The notes beneath the pieces are model-generated. The model was not told the origin of the DNA. It did not search any database and saw nothing but the letters and a program-made list of their open reading frames with translations. A DNA stretch of 64,000 nt from Ophthalmolycus amberensis (Eukaryota; Chordata; Actinopteri; Perciformes; Zoarcidae). The stretch lies in assembly GCA_024529925.1 (NCBI GenBank), contig JAFEUB010001384.1, positions 1,670,001 to 1,734,000 of the forward strand, written 5' to 3'. The translations under genes were made by a program, and so were the position numbers. This document shows positions 46,468 through 64,000 of the stretch, piece by piece; the first letter of the stretch is position 1; each line of letters opens with the position of its first letter.

Positions 46468-49248
46468 ATGAGACCCTATCCTTTTTAAAGTAGAAGGGTC
46501 AGTATAGATACACTCTATTATTTATATTTACACCCTGTAAGAAGTGGGACACAGCTTAATGAAAAAAAAAGAAAAAAAAACTGATGTTTTAGGAAACACA
46601 TTGATATTAGTGAACAGAAATTCTTCTCATCTCGGTTGTCAGCGTATGTGACTTGCTGGTAGGGAAGGGGGGTGGGGGGGGGGGGGGTGGTTGAAGCCTC
46701 CATTTCCATCTGAAGTGTTGAGTCAGTAAGCTAATATAAGGCTTCGGGTCACTGGCAAGGCAAGCTCTGTCATCACTCTGTCCCGTTAATGAAATAGACA
46801 AACCCACGTCAGCAGTCATTTACAATCATTGGCGATCAGGATTCTCAATAATACACAACACCGGGCAGTTTTTCCTGCCCTGAGTCATGTTCAAGGACAA
46901 ATTGGAAATACAAAACAAAATGTATTGCAGTGATTTGTATGTGATATTCCATGTGGACACTCTAATCACAGTCTAATGGAAATCCTTCTCTGTGCTATAT
47001 TTGGCTCCAATTTAACTAGCCACTGATTTGGCCAGTACAATCTGCATCAGTCTGAGTCTCTTTCTGAATGTTATTGCTTTCAATCAGCCATGTAGTCAAT
47101 TGGTTCATTCCTTTTTTTGTTGTCTTTTTTTTTTGCTTGTGTATTTTCATCCATTTAGAAACAAAACATTAAAATCCTCCAAAATTCTCTCTTTAGTCCA
47201 CAGATGTTTTGAAATTGTGCACAAATCTTCTTTCCTTTGTTCCCTCCTTCTGTGATACATATAAAAGGTTTTCTTCTTCACTTTAAGACCACAGAGGAAG
47301 AGGAAGGAACAAAGGATGAAGGTAAGAATAAAAGGAACACAATGCAGTATTTTCTTTGCCTAGGCCACTAATAGTGTTTTGTTCTGTATATTGTTTCATC
47401 ATCCACAGGTCAGCAGACAACAAGTAAATGCTTTAATGAATAACCTAGCGGAGTAAAATCATCCCTGATCATGACTATTAATATTAAAAACAAGTTGCAA
47501 TGCGAATACAGTAGGAAAACCAATATCAGATGTACAAAAGGCATTTACAAAAACTTTGATAACACAAGCTTTTAAAATGCACACTGAAAAATGTAAACAC
47601 ACACACTAAAGGATACATCTGGTGTTATTCCATACCTTTCTTGTTGTCGACAAAATCCAATGAAAAAAACTAAACCAACAACAAAACACTGCAAGAGGCC
47701 CAATAGTGTCGGCATTTTAGTTTCAGGTCCCAGTGAGACTTGAAATACGAAGCAGGAAGTCCAGTTTGATGAAGAGATGAATGCGTTTAAAGGCGTATTA
47801 GATGCCAAAACACTGCACAACAGTTTATAATACTCTGAGACGGGATTTTGAAACACTGGAAAGTTGTCACTGCTGTAATGATTTCATTAACTTATCGTCA
47901 CAACGGTTACAGACTACAAGTAATCTACCATTCATTGTTGGTTTTGGTCTTTTCAAGAGATTTGTTTACATAAAGAAAACGTAAAAATTCCACCGGACTC
48001 AACATTTCAGACCTTAAAGGTTGCAGGTGAGGTGCCTTTTTTGCTGTATGCTCTCCTCGTATCTTTCACACTTAGATGTTGTATTTGAGTTACCCAAACC
48101 TCGGTTTAAGAGGCCAACATTTCACCGCTAAAGTTAACGTCCGTAACTTGCTGTTAAGGCTGTCGACAAAACCAACACGAAGCTGGAAAGCTGTTGTGGC
48201 TGATGAATGGGGAAAATGAAAATGGGGCTTATTTTGAAATGGGGACACTGAGAGTGGGACATAAAGTGAACCGACAGTTACTGTACAGCACAGAGCCTAA
48301 CAGTCTCGCTCTGGCTGTTCTGCTACCGAACCCTGCTGACATATAGCCCATCACAAAACTTCAACACGAATGTCATGAGAGCGATGCGCAGAATTGTGAG
48401 TAATGTCCAAGATTTTTTTTTTCCCACCTTGGGCAACAAGTATTCATCAATACTTATTTACATTTTGATAAAACAAACAGAAAGAAAGGTGAAAAATAAC
48501 GTGATATAACGTGAAAATCTGTTAATAACATATCAAATTGAACAAAAAAAAGGACATTCACCATTAATAAATATTCCTTTTGACACATTGTATTATCAAC
48601 ACATACATATCTATGCATTTCTTTGTGTCGAAACTAAAGCTCTTGCAATTACACATTTAAATCTATTACCTTATAATATTCCCATATAGCCTACATACTG
48701 TGTCATTTATAGCTTATATCCTTGAATTTAATACAAATAAATATTTAATAAATTATGTTGATATAAATCTTTTTTCAATTGTATTGTTCTTATCAAATAT
48801 CAGAGCTTGAAAACATTTGAGTTCATTGGCCACCTGTGTGTCACAGCGGCTGTCTGACGTTTTGCTTTGCTGTAGTGTCCTGTGAGCACAAGATGGCAGC
48901 AAAGAGGCCACGTGGGCAGTGTCTCCTTGACAGGAAAGACCAGCTTATTCTTATGTTCTAACCTTGTTAAGTAGAGAGAGAATAACATACAACTGATACA
49001 GTACTGGCATCCCCGGAGGGAATGGGCCCCTTTCCTGTCTCTGATTCCCTAAATAACACTGTTACTGGTCTTTGGCCCTTCGTAGTCAGAGACACGAGCA
49101 TCAGCGCACAACTGCGTTGCTGAACGAGGACTCGATCCAGTGAAACAGGCTTTCGTGTAAACTTTTACTACAGTACCGTGACGTCTGGCAGATGCTTCCA
49201 GGATGGAGACATGTTGGAGGTGGCATGGTTTGGGAGAGAGGGAGGGGC

Positions 49249-64000
<14,752 letters not shown>

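Overview
The window comes from a bony fish, most likely a percomorph teleost. It has compact, intron-rich vertebrate genes with GT-AG introns, fish-type L2 and I/Nimb-like LINEs, AT-rich fish MITEs and many CA/TG/GA microsatellites. There are no operons or bacterial features.

The gene order PHKA2 (+), PPEF1 (-), RS1 (+), CDKL5 (-) matches human Xp22.13 (CDKL5-RS1-PPEF1-PHKA2) in both order and relative strand. That synteny, together with the protein matches, is why I use these symbols rather than PHKA1 or PPEF2. Layout: 0.2-10.1 kb, 3' part of phka2 (26 exons, all phases consistent). 12.7-22.3 kb, minus strand, a secreted sushi/EGF multidomain gene I cannot name, with a near-complete L2 LINE (about 15.9-19.4 kb) in one of its introns. 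23.6-31.35 kb, minus strand, complete ppef1 (18 coding exons, 750 codons plus stop). 33.35-33.85 kb, minus strand, a small two-exon gene that reads as a divergent histone H2B. 34.8-36.05 kb, a damaged I/Nimb-like LINE. 36.7-38.1 kb, an RBCC-B30.2 TRIM gene. 39.1-45.0 kb, rs1 (6 exons). 49.2 kb to the window end, minus strand, the 3' part of cdkl5 from the kinase activation loop to the stop (14 exons in the window).

The four syntenic genes are unrelated in function: glycogen phosphorylase kinase regulation, a Ca2+-responsive Ser/Thr phosphatase, photoreceptor and bipolar cell adhesion, and a neuronal Ser/Thr kinase. The genes between them (sushi/EGF, H2B-like, TRIM) are lineage-specific or fast-evolving.

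The main points for a second look are: the intron-containing H2B-like gene; the unnamed sushi/EGF gene; a 55-glutamine tract and an Arg-Glu/Arg-Asp tract in cdkl5; six reading-frame breaks in otherwise good coding sequence, including one in rs1 exon 3; an intact L2 ORF2; and a hAT MITE with a perfect 8-bp target-site duplication. All exon limits were read by hand from splice consensus, phase and remembered human family sequences, without alignment software.
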